NCBI RefSeq assembly: GCF_035918235.1
Contig: NZ_CP109485.1
Location: forward strand, 6,445,001 to 6,509,000
DNA: 64,000 nt
Source of the DNA: Streptomyces sp. NBC_01445
GTDB taxonomy: Bacteria; Actinomycetota; Actinomycetes; Streptomycetales; Streptomycetaceae
Direction of reading: 5' to 3'
Both the position numbers and the translations under genes were made by a program. A model generated the notes under the pieces. That model did not search any database. It saw nothing but the letters and a program-made list of their open reading frames with translations, and was not told the origin of the DNA. Numbering within the stretch: the first letter of the stretch is position 1; the number at the start of each line of letters is the position of its first letter. This document shows, one piece after another, positions 17,401-25,768 of the stretch.

Positions 17401-18465
17401 TTACCCGCCCGATCCCGACGCCTTGGACGGCGCCCCCGTAGACCCCCGCACCATCAACTCCCCCTGCACCACTGCCATCCCCCCGGCGGGAGCCGCCTCG
17501 CGGCCCATCGCGATGCGGCCCGCGCGGGCCCCCGCCTCCGCCAGCGGCAGCCGGACCGTCGTCAGGGCCGGTACCGCGTCCACGCTGAACGGCAGGTCGT
17601 CGAAGCCGGCCACCGACACGTCGCCCGGAATGCTCAGGCCCGCCTCCCGCAGCGCGGCGCACGCGCCGAGCGCCACCGTGTCGTTCGCGGCGACCACGGC
17701 CGTCAACGACGGTTCGCGACGCAGGAGTTCGACCGTCGCCTCGTAACCGGACCGCCGGTCGTACGGGCCGTGCACGGTCCACCCGGCGTCGTCGGGCACG
17801 TCCCGCGCCGCCAGCGCCGCGCGATGTCCCTCCAGGCGGTGACGGGTCGTCGTCCGTTCCTCGGGGCCCGCGATGTACCCGATCCTGCGGTGGCCGAGGT
17901 CGAGCAGGTGGTCGGTGAGCGCCCGGCCGCCGCCGCGGTTGTCGAAGGCGAGCGCCACCGCGTCCGCGTCCGGCACGGGCGGCCGCCCGCACAGGACGAC
18001 CCGCGTCCCGGCGTCCGCGAGCCGCCGCAGCTTCCCGGAGATCGCCCTGGCGTGTTCGGCGTCCTCGACCGCGCCGCCCGTGAGGACGACGGCCGCGGCC
18101 CGCTGGCGCTGGAGGAGCGTCAGATAGGTGAGTTCGCGCTCGGGCGACCCGCCGGTGTTGCACACGACCGCGAGCCGCTCGCCGCCCGCGCGCCCGCCGG
18201 GCCCCACGATCTCGGACTGCACGGCCCCCGCCATGATCCCGAAGAACGGGTCGGCGATGTCGTTGACGAGGATGCCGACCAGGTCGGAGGTGGCGGCGGC
18301 CAGGGCGCTGGCCGGCCCGTTCAGCACGTAGTCGAGGTCGTCCACCGCGCGCAGCACCCGCTCGCGCGTGGCCGCGGCCACGGGGTAGTTGCCGTTCAGC
18401 ACGCGGGACACGGTGGCGGGGGAGACCTGGGCGCGTGCCGCCACGTCCGCCAGGGTCACGGTCAT
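17401..18465 (-). CDS. LacI-family regulator of the adjacent DUF993 operon
   Basis: A 354-residue LacI/GalR regulator. The N-terminal HTH (TLADVAARAQVSPATVSRVLNG) and hinge are followed by a periplasmic-binding-like effector domain (GILVNDIADPFFG; HRRIGYIAGPEERTT; VSVAGFDDLPFS). ATG 18465 has GGAGG 9 bases upstream. It is divergent from the dehydrogenase-DUF993-isomerase operon, and an AAGCGCTT-centred palindrome lies between them. It most likely represses that operon and is released by a sugar or sugar-acid from the pathway. This is inferred from position and family. Confidence 0.92.
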   Translation of the reverse strand: MTVTLADVAARAQVSPATVSRVLNGNYPVAAATRERVLRAVDDLDYVLNGPASALAAATSDLVGILVNDIADPFFGIMAGAVQSEIVGPGGRAGGERLAVVCNTGGSPERELTYLTLLQRQRAAAVVLTGGAVEDAEHARAISGKLRRLADAGTRVVLCGRPPVPDADAVALAFDNRGGGRALTDHLLDLGHRRIGYIAGPEERTTTRHRLEGHRAALAARDVPDDAGWTVHGPYDRRSGYEATVELLRREPSLTAVVAANDTVALGACAALREAGLSIPGDVSVAGFDDLPFSVDAVPALTTVRLPLAEAGARAGRIAMGREAAPAGGMAVVQGELMVRGSTGAPSKASGSGG

Positions 18466-18574
18466 CGCATCATCCTCCGGTCGCCGTCCGGTCCCCCGTC
18501 CGGCCTCGCATCCCGTTTCATCAGCCTCCGGTCTTGTCCGACCGGCTGTGCAGAGGCTAGCTTCTTCCCATATA

Positions 18575-18586
18575 GAAAGCGCTTGC
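18575..18586. promoter_or_regulatory. LacI-type operator
   Basis: GAAAGCGCTTGC, with the perfect core AAGCGCTT (18577-18584), lies about 46 bases before the dehydrogenase GTG start. A central CG step within a short AT-flanked palindrome is typical of LacI-family sites. Confidence 0.6.
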
Positions 18587-18631
18587 TACGACGAGCGTGT
18601 TCTTCATCGGCGTCTGTACGAAGGGACTCTC

Positions 18632-19789
18632 GTGACACGCAAGACGGTGCGCATCGCCATGAACGGGGTGACGGGGCGCATGGGCTACCGCCAGCACCTC
18701 GTCCGCTCCCTCCTCGCCCTGCGCGAACAGGGCGGCCTCGACCTCGGCGACGGCACGGTGCTGTGGCCGGAGCCGGTCCTCGTCGGGCGCCGCGAGCACG
18801 CGCTGCTCGCGCTGGCCGAGCAGCACGGCCTCGACCCGGCGAACGTCTCCACCGACCTCGACGCCGTCCTCGCCGACGACACGATCGACATCTACTTCGA
18901 CGGGCAGGTCACCTCCGCCCGCGAGGAGGCGCTCAAGAAGGCCATCGCCGCCGGAAAGCACCTCTACACGGAGAAGCCCTCGGCGACGAGCCTCGACGGC
19001 GCGCTCGAACTGGCCCGGCTGGCGAAGGCGAAGGGCATCAAGCACGGCGTCGTCCAGGACAAGCTGTTCCTGCCGGGCCTGCTCAAGCTCAAGCGCCTCA
19101 TCGACAGCGGCTTCTTCGGGCGGATCCTGTCCGTGCGCGGCGAGTTCGGCTACTGGGTCTTCGAGGGGGACTGGCAGGAGGCGCAGCGGCCGAGCTGGAA
19201 CTACCGGTCGGAGGACGGCGGCGGCATCGTCGTCGACATGTTCCCGCACTGGGAGTACGTGCTCCACGAGCTGTTCGGCCGCGTGACGAGCGTGCAGGCG
19301 CTGGCCTCGACGCACATCCCGCAGCGCTGGGACGAGGGCGGCAAGCCGTACGACGCGACGGCCGACGACTCGGCGTACGGCATCTTCGAGCTCGACGGCG
19401 GCGCCGTCGCGCAGATCAACTCCTCCTGGTCGGTGCGGGTCAACCGGGACGAGCTCGTCGAGTTCCAGGTGGACGGCACGGAGGGCTCCGCGGTCGCCGG
19501 GCTGCGCAACTGCCGTGTCCAGCACCGCGCTGCGACCCCGAAGCCCGTGTGGAACCCGGACCTGCCTGCCACGTACTCCTTCCGCGACCAGTGGCAGGAG
19601 GTTCCCGACAACCAGGAGTTCGACAACGGCTTCAAGGCGCAGTGGGAGCTGTTCCTCAAGCACGTGTACGCCGACGCGCCCTACCGCTGGGACCTGTTCG
19701 CCGGCGCCCGCGGCGTGCAGCTCGCCGAGCTCGGCCTGAAGTCGTCGGCGGAGGGCCGCCGCCTGGACGTACCGGAGATCTCGCTGTGA
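18632..19789 (+). CDS. Gfo/Idh/MocA-family oxidoreductase
   Basis: A 385-residue NAD(P)-dependent dehydrogenase. The N-terminal Rossmann domain starts at IAMNGVTGRMGYRQH and includes the family EKP motif (HLYTEKPSATS, Lys in the cofactor/active site). The C-terminal alpha/beta domain (DGGGIVVDMFPHWEYV) binds substrate. It oxidises a sugar, inositol or sugar-acid hydroxyl. It is first in an operon of three genes joined by GTGA stop-start overlaps. The start GTG 18632 has AAGGGA 5-6 bases upstream; upstream frame codons have no Rossmann extension. It could be an IolG-type inositol dehydrogenase, but the neighbours differ from an iol operon. Confidence 0.88.
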   Translation: MTRKTVRIAMNGVTGRMGYRQHLVRSLLALREQGGLDLGDGTVLWPEPVLVGRREHALLALAEQHGLDPANVSTDLDAVLADDTIDIYFDGQVTSAREEALKKAIAAGKHLYTEKPSATSLDGALELARLAKAKGIKHGVVQDKLFLPGLLKLKRLIDSGFFGRILSVRGEFGYWVFEGDWQEAQRPSWNYRSEDGGGIVVDMFPHWEYVLHELFGRVTSVQALASTHIPQRWDEGGKPYDATADDSAYGIFELDGGAVAQINSSWSVRVNRDELVEFQVDGTEGSAVAGLRNCRVQHRAATPKPVWNPDLPATYSFRDQWQEVPDNQEFDNGFKAQWELFLKHVYADAPYRWDLFAGARGVQLAELGLKSSAEGRRLDVPEISL

Positions 19790-20937
19790 CGATCCGACTC
19801 CCCGGCCCGGGCGGCTCGCTGCGCGACTACACCCCGCGCGCCGAGCCGGCCTCCTTCACCACGGGCGCGCCGCTCGTGTCGCGGACCGTCTTCTCGGCGG
19901 CGCACGTCGTCGCCGACCCGCTCGCCGACCCCGGCCCCGACGTGGCCGCCGTCGACTGGGACGCGACACTCGCCTTCCGCCGTCATCTGTGGGCGCACGG
20001 CCTGGGCGTGGCCGAGGCCATGGACACCGCCCAGCGCGGCATGGGCCTCGACTGGGCGGGCGCGGCCGAGCTGATCCGGCGCTCGACCGCCGAGGCGAAG
20101 TCGGCCGGCGGCGCCATCGCGTGCGGGGTGGGCACCGACCAGCTGTCCGGGCCCGCCACGCTCGCCGAGGTCCGCGCGGCCTACGAGGAGCAGCTCGCGC
20201 TCGTGGAGGGGACGGGCGCGCAGGCGATCCTCATGGCCTCGCGGGCCCTGGCGGCCGCGGCGTCCGGACCCGAGGACTACCTCGACGTCTATGGGCATCT
20301 GCTGCGCCAGGCATCCGAGCCCGTCATCCTGCACTGGCTCGGCCCGATGTTCGACCCCGCACTGGAGGGCTACTGGGGTTCGCCGGACCTCGACGCCGCC
20401 ACGGAGACGTTCCTCGACGTCATCGCCGCGCACCCGGACAAGGTCGACGGCATCAAGGTCTCGCTCCTGGACGCCCGGCGCGAGGTCGAGCTGCGCCGCC
20501 GCCTCCCGCGGGGCGTGCGCTGCTACACGGGGGACGACTACAACTACCCCGAGCTGATCGCGGGCGACGAGCAGGGGTTCAGCCATGCGCTCCTCGGCAT
20601 CTTCGACCCGCTGGGCCCGCTCGCGGCGGAGGCGGTGCGCGTCCTCGACACGGGGGACACCGCCAAGTTCCGTGAACTGCTCGACCCGACCGTCGAGTTG
20701 TCCCGGCACCTCTTCGAGACGCCGACCCGCTTCTACAAGACGGGCGTCGTCCTGCTCGCGTGGCTCGCGGGCCACCAGTCCCACTTCGCGATGGTCGGCG
20801 GCCTCCAGTCGGCCCGCCCGCTGCCCCACCTCGCCCGCGCCTACGAACTCGCCGACGGCCTGGGCCTGTTCCCGGATCCCGCCCTCGCCGAGACCCGGAT
20901 GAAGACCCTGCTCAGCGTGTACGGAGTCGACCAGTGA
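19786..20937 (+). CDS. DUF993-family protein, probable TIM-barrel lyase/aldolase
   Basis: A 383-residue protein of the DUF993 family, related in fold to dihydrodipicolinate synthase-like aldolases by its VILHWLGPMFDP, KVDGIKVSLLDA and CYTGDDYNYPELIAGDEQGF blocks. The Lys of DGIKVS sits where a Schiff-base lysine would be expected in a class I aldolase; this is an inference. The GTG start overlaps the dehydrogenase stop (GTGA), giving tight coupling. Between a dehydrogenase and an isomerase, it likely cleaves or dehydrates the oxidised sugar. The reaction is not established to my knowledge. Confidence 0.8.
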   Translation: MTIRLPGPGGSLRDYTPRAEPASFTTGAPLVSRTVFSAAHVVADPLADPGPDVAAVDWDATLAFRRHLWAHGLGVAEAMDTAQRGMGLDWAGAAELIRRSTAEAKSAGGAIACGVGTDQLSGPATLAEVRAAYEEQLALVEGTGAQAILMASRALAAAASGPEDYLDVYGHLLRQASEPVILHWLGPMFDPALEGYWGSPDLDAATETFLDVIAAHPDKVDGIKVSLLDARREVELRRRLPRGVRCYTGDDYNYPELIAGDEQGFSHALLGIFDPLGPLAAEAVRVLDTGDTAKFRELLDPTVELSRHLFETPTRFYKTGVVLLAWLAGHQSHFAMVGGLQSARPLPHLARAYELADGLGLFPDPALAETRMKTLLSVYGVDQ

Positions 20938-21767
20938 GCCACGCACTCGACCGCTTCTCCATCAACCAGATGACCGTCAAGCAGCTCGGCCTCGAAGAAC
21001 TCGTCGCGGTCTGCGCCGAGTTGGACGTCCCGGGTGTCGGCCTGTGGCGCGAGCCCGTGCAGACGTACGGGGTCGAGGCCGCGGCGAAGCTCGTACGGGG
21101 CGCGGGGCTCGCCGTCACCACGCTGTGCCGGGGCGGCTTCCTCACCGCGATCGACCCGGACGCGCGCGTGCGGGCCCTCGACGACAACCGCGCGGCCGTC
21201 GACGAGGCGGCGGTGCTCGGCACGGACACCCTCGTCCTGGTCTCCGGCGGCCTCCCCGAAGGCAGCAAGGACCTGCACGGCGCGCGGGAGCGGATCGCCG
21301 ACGCGCTCGCGGAGCTCGGCCCGTACGCCGCCGAGCGGGGCGTCCGGCTCGCGATCGAGCCGCTGCACCCGATGTACGCCTCCGACCGCTGCGTCGTGTC
21401 GACGCTGGCGCAGGCGCTCGACCTGGCCGAGCGCTTCCCCGCCGAACAGGTCGGCGTCTGCGTGGACACGTACCACATCTGGTGGGACGACCGAGCGCCC
21501 GCGCAGATCGCGCGCGCGGGGGCGGGCGGGCGGCTGCACGCCTTCCAACTGGCCGACTGGACGACGCCGTTGCCCGAGGGCGTCCTCAACGGGCGGGGCC
21601 AGATCGGCGACGGCGCGATCGACATGCGTGCGTGGCGCGGCCTGGTCGAGGCCGCCGGATACACGGGGCCCATCGAGGTGGAGCTGTTCAACGACGGGCT
21701 GTGGGCGCGCGACGGGCGCGAGGTCCTCGCTCAGACGGCGGACCGCTTCGTGCGGCACGCCGGCTGA
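20934..21767 (+). CDS. Sugar phosphate isomerase/epimerase family protein
   Basis: A 277-residue xylose-isomerase-like TIM barrel. Metal-ligand regions are LAIEPLHPMYA (Glu), VGVCVDTYHIWWD (Asp, His), LHAFQLADW and PIEVELFND (Glu). It resembles hydroxypyruvate isomerase/IolE-like enzymes. The GTG start overlaps the DUF993 stop by GTGA, so it is the third gene of the coupled catabolic operon. A small GC hairpin (21781-21802) lies between it and the convergent DUF937 gene. The substrate cannot be assigned. Confidence 0.85.
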   Translation: MSHALDRFSINQMTVKQLGLEELVAVCAELDVPGVGLWREPVQTYGVEAAAKLVRGAGLAVTTLCRGGFLTAIDPDARVRALDDNRAAVDEAAVLGTDTLVLVSGGLPEGSKDLHGARERIADALAELGPYAAERGVRLAIEPLHPMYASDRCVVSTLAQALDLAERFPAEQVGVCVDTYHIWWDDRAPAQIARAGAGGRLHAFQLADWTTPLPEGVLNGRGQIGDGAIDMRAWRGLVEAAGYTGPIEVELFNDGLWARDGREVLAQTADRFVRHAG

Positions 21768-21780
21768 GCCTTCCGGGCGG

Positions 21781-21802
21781 GCGGCCTCCTACAGGGGGCC
21801 GC
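21781..21802. terminator. Short convergent hairpin
   Basis: GCGGCC and GGCCGC (6 bp) flank a 10-base loop across the end of the DUF937 gene, between two converging genes. Weak but well placed. Confidence 0.4.
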
Positions 21803-22253
21803 GGCCCGCCTTCCTGCCCGCGGACCGCTTGGTGAAGACCGCGAGCACCACCGGGACCAGGAGCTCGATGACCCGTGTCACGGTCGCGGGCGGCAGACCC
21901 GTCTTCTTCGCGACGGCAGTCGCGACGGGCCGGCTCATCTTCGCCAGGATCCCGGCCATCAGGCCGCCGCCCGCCAGGCTGCCGAGCCCGCCGAAGGTGG
22001 CGACGCCCTGCAGCGGCTGCTGCTCCTCGGTCTCGGCGAGCGCCTGCCGGACCTCCTCGGCCTGCTGGGGGTCGGCCGTGGCCTTCTCCCTGAGCCCTCC
22101 GGAGAGCTCGGAGACGGTGGTGCTCACGACGTCCTGCGCGCCCGCCGCGTCCGTACCGAGCAGCCCGGCGATCTCGCTCAGCCGGTCGTCGCCGAGCTCG
22201 TCGAGTACGTCCTTCTGCAGGGAGGGTCCGGCAGATCCGGTGTTTTCGCTCAT
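21789..22253 (-). CDS. DUF937-family protein
   Basis: A 154-residue protein matching the DUF937 pattern. A helical acidic N-terminal half (LQKDVLDELGDDRLSEIAGLLG) precedes a Gly-rich segment (FGGLGSLAGGGLMAGILAKM) and a basic C-terminus. Function is unknown; the family is common in actinomycetes and is often linked to bacterial YidB-like proteins. ATG 22253 is used. It is monocistronic: a hairpin separates it from the upstream ribose operon and it converges on the DUF993 operon. Confidence 0.75.
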   Translation of the reverse strand: MSENTGSAGPSLQKDVLDELGDDRLSEIAGLLGTDAAGAQDVVSTTVSELSGGLREKATADPQQAEEVRQALAETEEQQPLQGVATFGGLGSLAGGGLMAGILAKMSRPVATAVAKKTGLPPATVTRVIELLVPVVLAVFTKRSAGRKAGRGPL

Positions 22254-22413
22254 GCCCGAAACGCTACGTCTGCCCCACTATGTCGGCACCCCGAAAAGAT
22301 TCCGGGCCGACCGTGCAACCCTTTCCGCGATTGGCGGGTCGTATGTGGCATCAGGACTTCTGGAGGGGGATCCGGGGGGATCGCGGGGGTCCTGATGGGG
22401 AGGGGAAGCGTCA

Positions 22414-22445
22414 GGGGGCCCGGTCCGCCGACCGGGCCCCCTTTT
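22414..22445 (-). terminator. Strong terminator at the end of the ribose operon
   Basis: A 12-bp perfect stem (22414-22425 with 22430-22441) and a CGCC loop lie 32 bases beyond the rbsD stop. The T4 run is on the plus-strand side, so for rbs transcripts it acts as a bare hairpin; it may work both ways. Confidence 0.7.
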
Positions 22446-22476
22446 GCACGCCTGCAAGCAGGACCTGCTGACCTGC

Positions 22477-22866
22477 CTAGAAGAAGACCCCGCAGCGCAG
22501 CAGCACATTCGCGTACGGCCGCGCCTCTCCCGTACGGACGACGAGCCGCGCCCCCCGTGAGAGCTCCTTCAGCTCCTCGTGCGGGACGAAGGCGAGCGCG
22601 GGCAGCCGCTCCGCGAGCAGCCCCGCGGCGTCGGGGTTCGCGGCCCGGATCTCGGCAGCGGCCGTCCCGCCCTCCACGACCAGCTCGTCCAGGAGCCCGT
22701 CGAGGACCTCGGCGAACGACGGGACACCGGCCCGGAACGCCAGGTCCACGACCCGCGGCCCCGCCGGGATCGGCATGCCCGCGTCGCACACGAGCACGCC
22801 GTCGCCATGGCCCAGCTCGGCGAGCGCGCCGGCCAGGTGGCGGTTGAGTATTCCGGCCTTCCTCAC
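22477..22866 (-). CDS. rbsD: D-ribose pyranase RbsD
   Basis: A 129-residue RbsD, converting beta-pyranose to furanose forms of ribose for the kinase. The N-terminus MRKAGILNRHLAGALAELGHG with its catalytic His, the DAGMPIP block, and a Tyr-Asn near the end (PYANVLLRCG) are family signatures. It is slightly shorter than E. coli RbsD. The GTG start overlaps the rbsK stop (GTGA), making it the last gene of the ribose operon. A 12-bp-stem hairpin follows. Confidence 0.93.
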   Translation of the reverse strand: MRKAGILNRHLAGALAELGHGDGVLVCDAGMPIPAGPRVVDLAFRAGVPSFAEVLDGLLDELVVEGGTAAAEIRAANPDAAGLLAERLPALAFVPHEELKELSRGARLVVRTGEARPYANVLLRCGVFF

Positions 22867-23762
22867 AGCGCCGTGACCTCGGCGGTCGTCGGGTACGACG
22901 CCTGCGCGCCCTCCTTCGTGACCGCCGCCGCGCCGACGCGGGCCGCGAAGGCCGCCGCGTCCGCGAGGCTCTCGCCCGCGCCGAGCCGCCATGCCAGGGC
23001 CGCCGTGAAGGCGTCCCCCGCACCGGTCGTGTCCACGGCCGTCACCTTGACGGACGGCACACGGCACGTCCCCGTGCCGTCGGCCACCAGCGCGCCCTCG
23101 GCGCCCAGCGTGATCACGACGGAGCGCGGTCCGAGGGCGAGCAGCGCCGACGCCCAGTCCTCGGGCTCGCCGGTGACGTCCGCCCCGAGCACGACCCGCG
23201 CCTCGTGCTCGTTGACGATGAGCGGGTCGCAGGCCGCGAGGACCTCGGCGGGCAGGGGAGCGGGCGGGGACGGGTTGAGGACGAACCGGCTGCCCGGCGT
23301 CAGGGCCCGTACGACCTCCGCGACCGTGTCGAGCGGGATCTCCAGCTGCGCCGAGACGACCCGCGACGCCTGGAAGAGGCTGCCTGCGGCCTTGACGTCC
23401 TGCGGGGTGAGCCGGGCGTTGGCACCCGGTGACACCACGATGCTGTTGTCCCCGGACGGGTCCACCGTGATCAGGGCGACCCCGGTGGGCGCCCCGCCGA
23501 CGAGGACGCCGACCGGGTCGACGCCCGCCGACTTCATCGAGTCGAGAAGCAGCCGCCCGTGCCCGTCGTCGCCGACCCGCGCCAGCAGTGCCGTACGGGC
23601 CCCGAGGCGCGCGGCGGCGACGGCCTGGTTGGCGCCCTTGCCGCCCGGGTGGACGACGAGGTCCGAGCCGAGGACGGTCTCCCCGGCGCCGGGGCGGCGC
23701 TCGACGACGGTCACCAGGTCGGCGTTGGCCGATCCCACCACCAACAGGTCGTAGTCGTGCAT
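22863..23762 (-). CDS. rbsK: Ribokinase RbsK
   Basis: A 299-residue PfkB-family kinase phosphorylating ribose at C5. It has VVGSANADLV at the start, HPGGKGANQAVAAARLG (first PfkB signature) and DTTGAGDAFTAAL with the catalytic Asp (second signature). NEHEA and a potassium-site region also match ribokinase. The start is uncertain: ATG 23762 begins at the conserved beta-strand. ATG 23783 or GTG 23825 (overlapping the rbsCB stop by GTGA) would add 7 or 21 residues. It is downstream of the fused permease/binding protein and coupled to rbsD. Confidence 0.92.
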   Translation of the reverse strand: MHDYDLLVVGSANADLVTVVERRPGAGETVLGSDLVVHPGGKGANQAVAAARLGARTALLARVGDDGHGRLLLDSMKSAGVDPVGVLVGGAPTGVALITVDPSGDNSIVVSPGANARLTPQDVKAAGSLFQASRVVSAQLEIPLDTVAEVVRALTPGSRFVLNPSPPAPLPAEVLAACDPLIVNEHEARVVLGADVTGEPEDWASALLALGPRSVVITLGAEGALVADGTGTCRVPSVKVTAVDTTGAGDAFTAALAWRLGAGESLADAAAFAARVGAAAVTKEGAQASYPTTAEVTAL

Positions 23763-23821
23763 CGCTGTCACTTTCTCCGTCATCTCCGTGTTCTCGATGG
23801 GCGACGTGGAACGCGCGACGG

Positions 23822-25768
23822 TCACTTGAAGCTCGCGACGTTCTTCGAGGTGACGACCTTCACCGGCACCTTGACCATCTGCGCGACCTTCTTGTCCTTC
23901 GCCGCCCTGACCGCGTTCTGCACGGCGATCCGGCCGAGCTCCTTCGGCTGCTGCGCGACGGACGCGTACAGCGTGCCCGCCTCGACGGCCTTGAGGCCGT
24001 CCGGCGTGCCGTCGAAGCCGACGACGGCGACGGATTTGCCGGCCTTGGAGCCGAGCGCCTTGATCGCGCCGAGGGCCATCTCGTCGTTCTCGGCGAAGAC
24101 GCCGTCGACGCCCGCGTTGGCCTGGAGCATGTTCGTCATGACGTCGAGGCCCTTGGTGCGGTCGAAGTCCGCGGGCTGCTTGGCGACGACCTTGATGCCG
24201 GGGTACGCCTTGATGCCCTCGGCGAAGCCCTGGCCGCGCTCCCGGCTGGCGGAGGTGCCGGCCGTGCCCTGGAGGATCGCGATCTTCCCGCTGCCGCCGA
24301 GCTTGTCGGCGAGGGTCTTCGCCGCCTGGCGACCGCCCGCGACGTTGTCGGAGGCGACGAGCGTGGCCGTCTTCGCCTTGTTGACGCCGCGGTCGGCGGC
24401 GACGACGGGGATGTCGGCCTTGTTGGCGCCGCGCACGGCGGGACCGACGGCGTCGGAGTCGACGGGGTTCACGATGACCGAGCTCATGCCCTCACTGGTG
24501 AAGTTCTGGAGCTGGTTGGCCTGCTGGGACGCGTCGTTCTGGGCGTCGGTGACCGTGAGCTTGACGCCCTCCTTCTTCGCCTCGGCCTGCGCGCCCGCCT
24601 TCATCTGCACGAAGAACGGGTTGTTCAGCGTCGAGACGGACAGGCCGAGCTTGGTCGACTTGCCCGAAGAGCCGTTGTTCCAGAGGGAGATGCCGCCGAT
24701 GATCGCCGCGGCGACGACGGCCGCGATCACGTACTGGGCGGCCTGTTTGCCCTTGGAGCCGCCCGGCCCGGACGTGGCGCCGGCGGCCGTCGGGGTCGCG
24801 CCCGCCTTGCGGCGCACGGTGTCGAGGAGCACGGCGAGCGCGATGACGACGCCGATGACGACCTGCTGCCAGAACGCGGACACGGAAAGGAGGTTGAGGC
24901 CGTTCCTGAGCACGGCGAGGATCAGCGCGCCGATGAACGTGCCCGACGCCTTGCCGACGCCACCGGACAGCGAGGCGCCGCCGATGACGACCGCGGCGAT
25001 GGCGTCCAGCTCGTAACCCTGCGCGGCCTGCGGCTGCGCGGAGGTCAGACGCGAGGCGAGGACGATGCCCGCGACCGCGGCGAACAGGCCCGACAGAGCG
25101 TAGATGACGACCTTCTGCCGCTTGACGCGCAGACCCGACAGGCGCGCCGCTTCCTCGTTGCCGCCGATCGCGAACATGGACCGGCCGATGAACGTACGGC
25201 CCAGGATCAGCGCCGTGATCAGCCCCATGACGATCATCACGAGCACCGGCACCGGCAGCCAGCCGCCCAGCGTGTCCCCGACCCGCGAGACGGACGACGG
25301 GAACGGGATCGGGCTGCCCTGCGAGATGACGAGCGACAGACCACGCCCCACCGACAGCATCGCGAGCGTCGCGATGAACGGCGGGAGCTTGCCGTACGAG
25401 ACCAGGGCGCCGTTGACGAATCCGCAGGCGATACCGGTGACGACCGCGAGGATCACGGCGATCCACACCGGGACGCCCTCACTGGTCGCGGCCCACGCGA
25501 GGACCGTCGCCGACAGCGCCGCCACGGAGCCGACCGACAGGTCGATGCCCGCCGAGACGATGACGAAGGTGACGCCGAACGCGAGGATCGCGGTCACGGC
25601 GGCCTGCACGCCGACGTTGAGCAGGTTCTGCGTGGTCAGGAAGTCGCCGGACAGCAGCGACATCGCTATGACCAGGACGACCAGGGCGCTCAGCGCGCCG
25701 TTGTCGAGCAGGACGCGGCGCAGGCCACCCGCGCCGGCCGTGCTGCTCTTGAGCGTGTCAGTGGCCAC
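23822..25768 (-). CDS. rbsC: Ribose ABC permease fused to its substrate-binding protein (RbsC-RbsB)
   Basis: A 648-residue fusion. Residues about 15-325 are an RbsC/AraH-type permease with many helices (VTFVIVSAGIDLSVGSV, IGGNEEAARLSGLRVKRQK, VVIGGASLSGG). A Gly/Ser/Thr/Pro linker follows (about 330-345), then one extra helix (YVIAAVVAAAIIGGISLW). From about 365 to the end is a periplasmic-binding-protein type 1 domain (LGLSVSTLNNPFFVQM, IVNPVDSDAV, VFAENDEMALGAI, VVGFDGTPDGL). The binding domain is thus tethered at the outer membrane face rather than lipid-anchored. GTG 25768 overlaps the rbsA stop with GGAGG upstream; ATG 25786 is possible. Confidence 0.9.
   Translation of the reverse strand: MATDTLKSSTAGAGGLRRVLLDNGALSALVVLVIAMSLLSGDFLTTQNLLNVGVQAAVTAILAFGVTFVIVSAGIDLSVGSVAALSATVLAWAATSEGVPVWIAVILAVVTGIACGFVNGALVSYGKLPPFIATLAMLSVGRGLSLVISQGSPIPFPSSVSRVGDTLGGWLPVPVLVMIVMGLITALILGRTFIGRSMFAIGGNEEAARLSGLRVKRQKVVIYALSGLFAAVAGIVLASRLTSAQPQAAQGYELDAIAAVVIGGASLSGGVGKASGTFIGALILAVLRNGLNLLSVSAFWQQVVIGVVIALAVLLDTVRRKAGATPTAAGATSGPGGSKGKQAAQYVIAAVVAAAIIGGISLWNNGSSGKSTKLGLSVSTLNNPFFVQMKAGAQAEAKKEGVKLTVTDAQNDASQQANQLQNFTSEGMSSVIVNPVDSDAVGPAVRGANKADIPVVAADRGVNKAKTATLVASDNVAGGRQAAKTLADKLGGSGKIAILQGTAGTSASRERGQGFAEGIKAYPGIKVVAKQPADFDRTKGLDVMTNMLQANAGVDGVFAENDEMALGAIKALGSKAGKSVAVVGFDGTPDGLKAVEAGTLYASVAQQPKELGRIAVQNAVRAAKDKKVAQMVKVPVKVVTSKNVASFK

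Noticed and set aside
18632-19789. Calling the first Gfo/Idh/MocA gene iolG
   Set aside because: The fold fits, but it is in a separate LacI-controlled operon with DUF993, 21 kb from the iol genes; substrate evidence is missing.
16714-20937. Very long plus-strand open frame crossing three genes
   Set aside because: Only its last 383 codons are a real protein (DUF993); the rest is in the wrong frame for the phospholipase and antisense to LacI.
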